A DNA stretch of 64,000 bases. It comes from Harmonia axyridis (taxonomy: Eukaryota > Arthropoda > Insecta > Coleoptera > Coccinellidae). The position numbers were made by a program, and so were the translations under genes. Under the pieces are notes generated by a model. It saw only the letters and a list, made by a program, of their open reading frames with translations. It was not told the DNA's origin and searched no databases. Position 1 is the first letter of the stretch, and every line of letters starts with the position of its first letter. The stretch lies in the NCBI RefSeq assembly GCF_914767665.1, contig NC_059508.1:9936001-10000000 (forward strand), read 5' to 3'. Shown piece by piece: positions 62,819 through 64,000 of the stretch.

Positions 62819-64000
62819 TATTCATATGTAAGCTGAAAAAACTGTTATACTATCTCACCAACTGTTTAACAATGTTCTTGCAGAGTTTCTACTTTTTTTT
62901 TTGACAATATATACAGGGTGGCCTAAAAAATCATTTGACAGTAATGAACCATCACTGAAATAATTAAAATTTCATTTCTAGAGTTTTTGACAATAAGAAA
63001 CTTATTTTTAACAATTTCCATACTTACACATGCACATTAAAAATTAGTCTTTCCCTATTTCTATTCATAGCGGTTTATTTTATTTCGGGAACTTAATCTT
63101 GAATATTCATTTTTAATATTTCACTGGATAGCCGTTTTCTACACTGACAAGTTATTTTTCAAGTAGCCACTCTGTTAAACATTCAGAAATTAGCTTTGGT
63201 TATCAACAGATATACTTTTATATGCTTAAAATAAAGTTAAGGCTTTTCTGGTCATCGGTTGACCATGGCTCATTTAAAGAAGACTTCCAAGTGAAATGTG
63301 ATGCAATTTGTAAAGAAAGATATCTTAACATACCCATGCACCATATCTTTAACCAGACTAAAATTAGAGAATTTCAATAGATGTTAAATGTGTGAATGTT
63401 TCTTCTTTAGCTTTTACCTTCAAGGTTTCTTAGCGTTTTAGTGACAACCCAAAAACTTTTTTTTAGCATTTCAATCAGTACAAAAATCTTCTTCAGAAAA
63501 ACATCAAATTCACTCAGGAATTCATGTCAATGACTTTTAAGTAATTTTCGTTCTTTATTTTTGTCTAATATTTTCAGTTGAGCATTATTGTGATAATTGC
63601 TTTTTGATACCGAAGAACTTTTTCATCAAAAGTAATTGAAATGAATTTATTTTGAGATCTTACTTGAAGTATCACTTCGATAAGATGTACGATTATTCTA
63701 AATCTTTGTATGATACAATGTATTGATTTTTTGAGTACTTATTTCAGTAATTGGGTGCACTTCGCTCAAGTTGACTTTGAAAATGGCCTAAACTCACGTT
63801 CCTCATATGTAGGTCAGAATTCGATGACAAAAATCTTTATATACAGTCTATCCAAAGTGGGTGATCTACTCAGGTGATACAAGCAATTGAAGCTCTCTAA
63901 TTCTGATGTTGATATTTAAAGCATGACTGCATTTTTAATTCTCAATATCATTACTAGTTGCACTTGTATAGGTTATATTCAACATATTTTTTTTTTAGTA
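62819..64000. other. 3' UTR / downstream flank of CaMKI
   Basis: No gene recognised. AATAAA at about 63230 is a candidate poly(A) signal. TACAGGGTGGCC at 62914 looks like one end of another CAGGG-type element, without a visible partner. The window ends in unremarkable AT-rich DNA. Confidence 0.45.

Noticed and set aside
1..64000. tRNA, rRNA or snRNA genes
   Set aside because: No complete cloverleaf with paired arms or other RNA-gene signature was found by eye; a covariance-model scan would be decisive.

Overview
This window is AT-rich eukaryotic nuclear DNA from an insect, quite possibly a beetle (low confidence at order level). The evidence is spliced genes with GT-AG introns, several only about 50-90 nt long; insect-type gene content (a big brain aquaporin, an Expansion-type Smad-like protein, makorin, CaMKI); and introns and spacers full of mariner/Tc1 copies, MITEs, foldback elements and non-LTR retrotransposon scraps. 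There is no operon, CRISPR array or convincing tRNA/rRNA.

Layout. 1-5082: transposon remnants (two Tc1/mariner-type transposase pseudogenes and two broken mariner ends) in otherwise unremarkable DNA. 5083-18501 (+): an Expansion/Rebuff-type MH2 gene, eight exons, 5' part missing; its introns hold duplicated RNase H fragments, a 260-bp tandem repeat, an RT fragment, a MITE and a mariner. 18502-22709: 3' UTR and AT-rich spacer. 22710-32412 (-): makorin E3 ligase, seven exons, complete; its third intron holds foldback elements and a one-exon remnant of a possible SWIM-type gene between CRE-like palindromes. 33723-34666 (+): FAM8A1-like RDD membrane protein, four exons, transcribed away from makorin. 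37347-53218 (-): big brain, four exons, with a 13.8-kb third intron that is a transposon reservoir (three CAGGG-ended elements, a hierarchical satellite, a near-full-length dead mariner). 55359-57914 (+): FRMD3/5-type FERM protein, nine exons. 59907-60065 (-): an unrecognised 52-codon ORF, head to head with 60389-62818 (+), a complete CaMKI gene in nine exons.

Exon joins given below keep the reading frame through every intron, which is the main support for the models. Total coding lengths: makorin 452 aa, FAM8A1 260 aa, Big brain 587 aa, FRMD 565 aa, CaMKI 357 aa, and 407 aa of the Expansion-type protein. The genes do not form one pathway. Gene pairs are arranged head to head (makorin/FAM8A1, bib/FRMD, small ORF/CaMKI), so shared promoter regions are likely.

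Nothing here is a clearly new molecular system. The items most worth a second look are the 52-codon ORF on the CaMKI promoter, the SWIM-like exon remnant between TGACGTCA palindromes, and a set of unrelated-looking elements (MITE, 605-bp palindrome, 1.35-kb nested palindrome) that share CAGGG...CCTG ends and TA target duplications.
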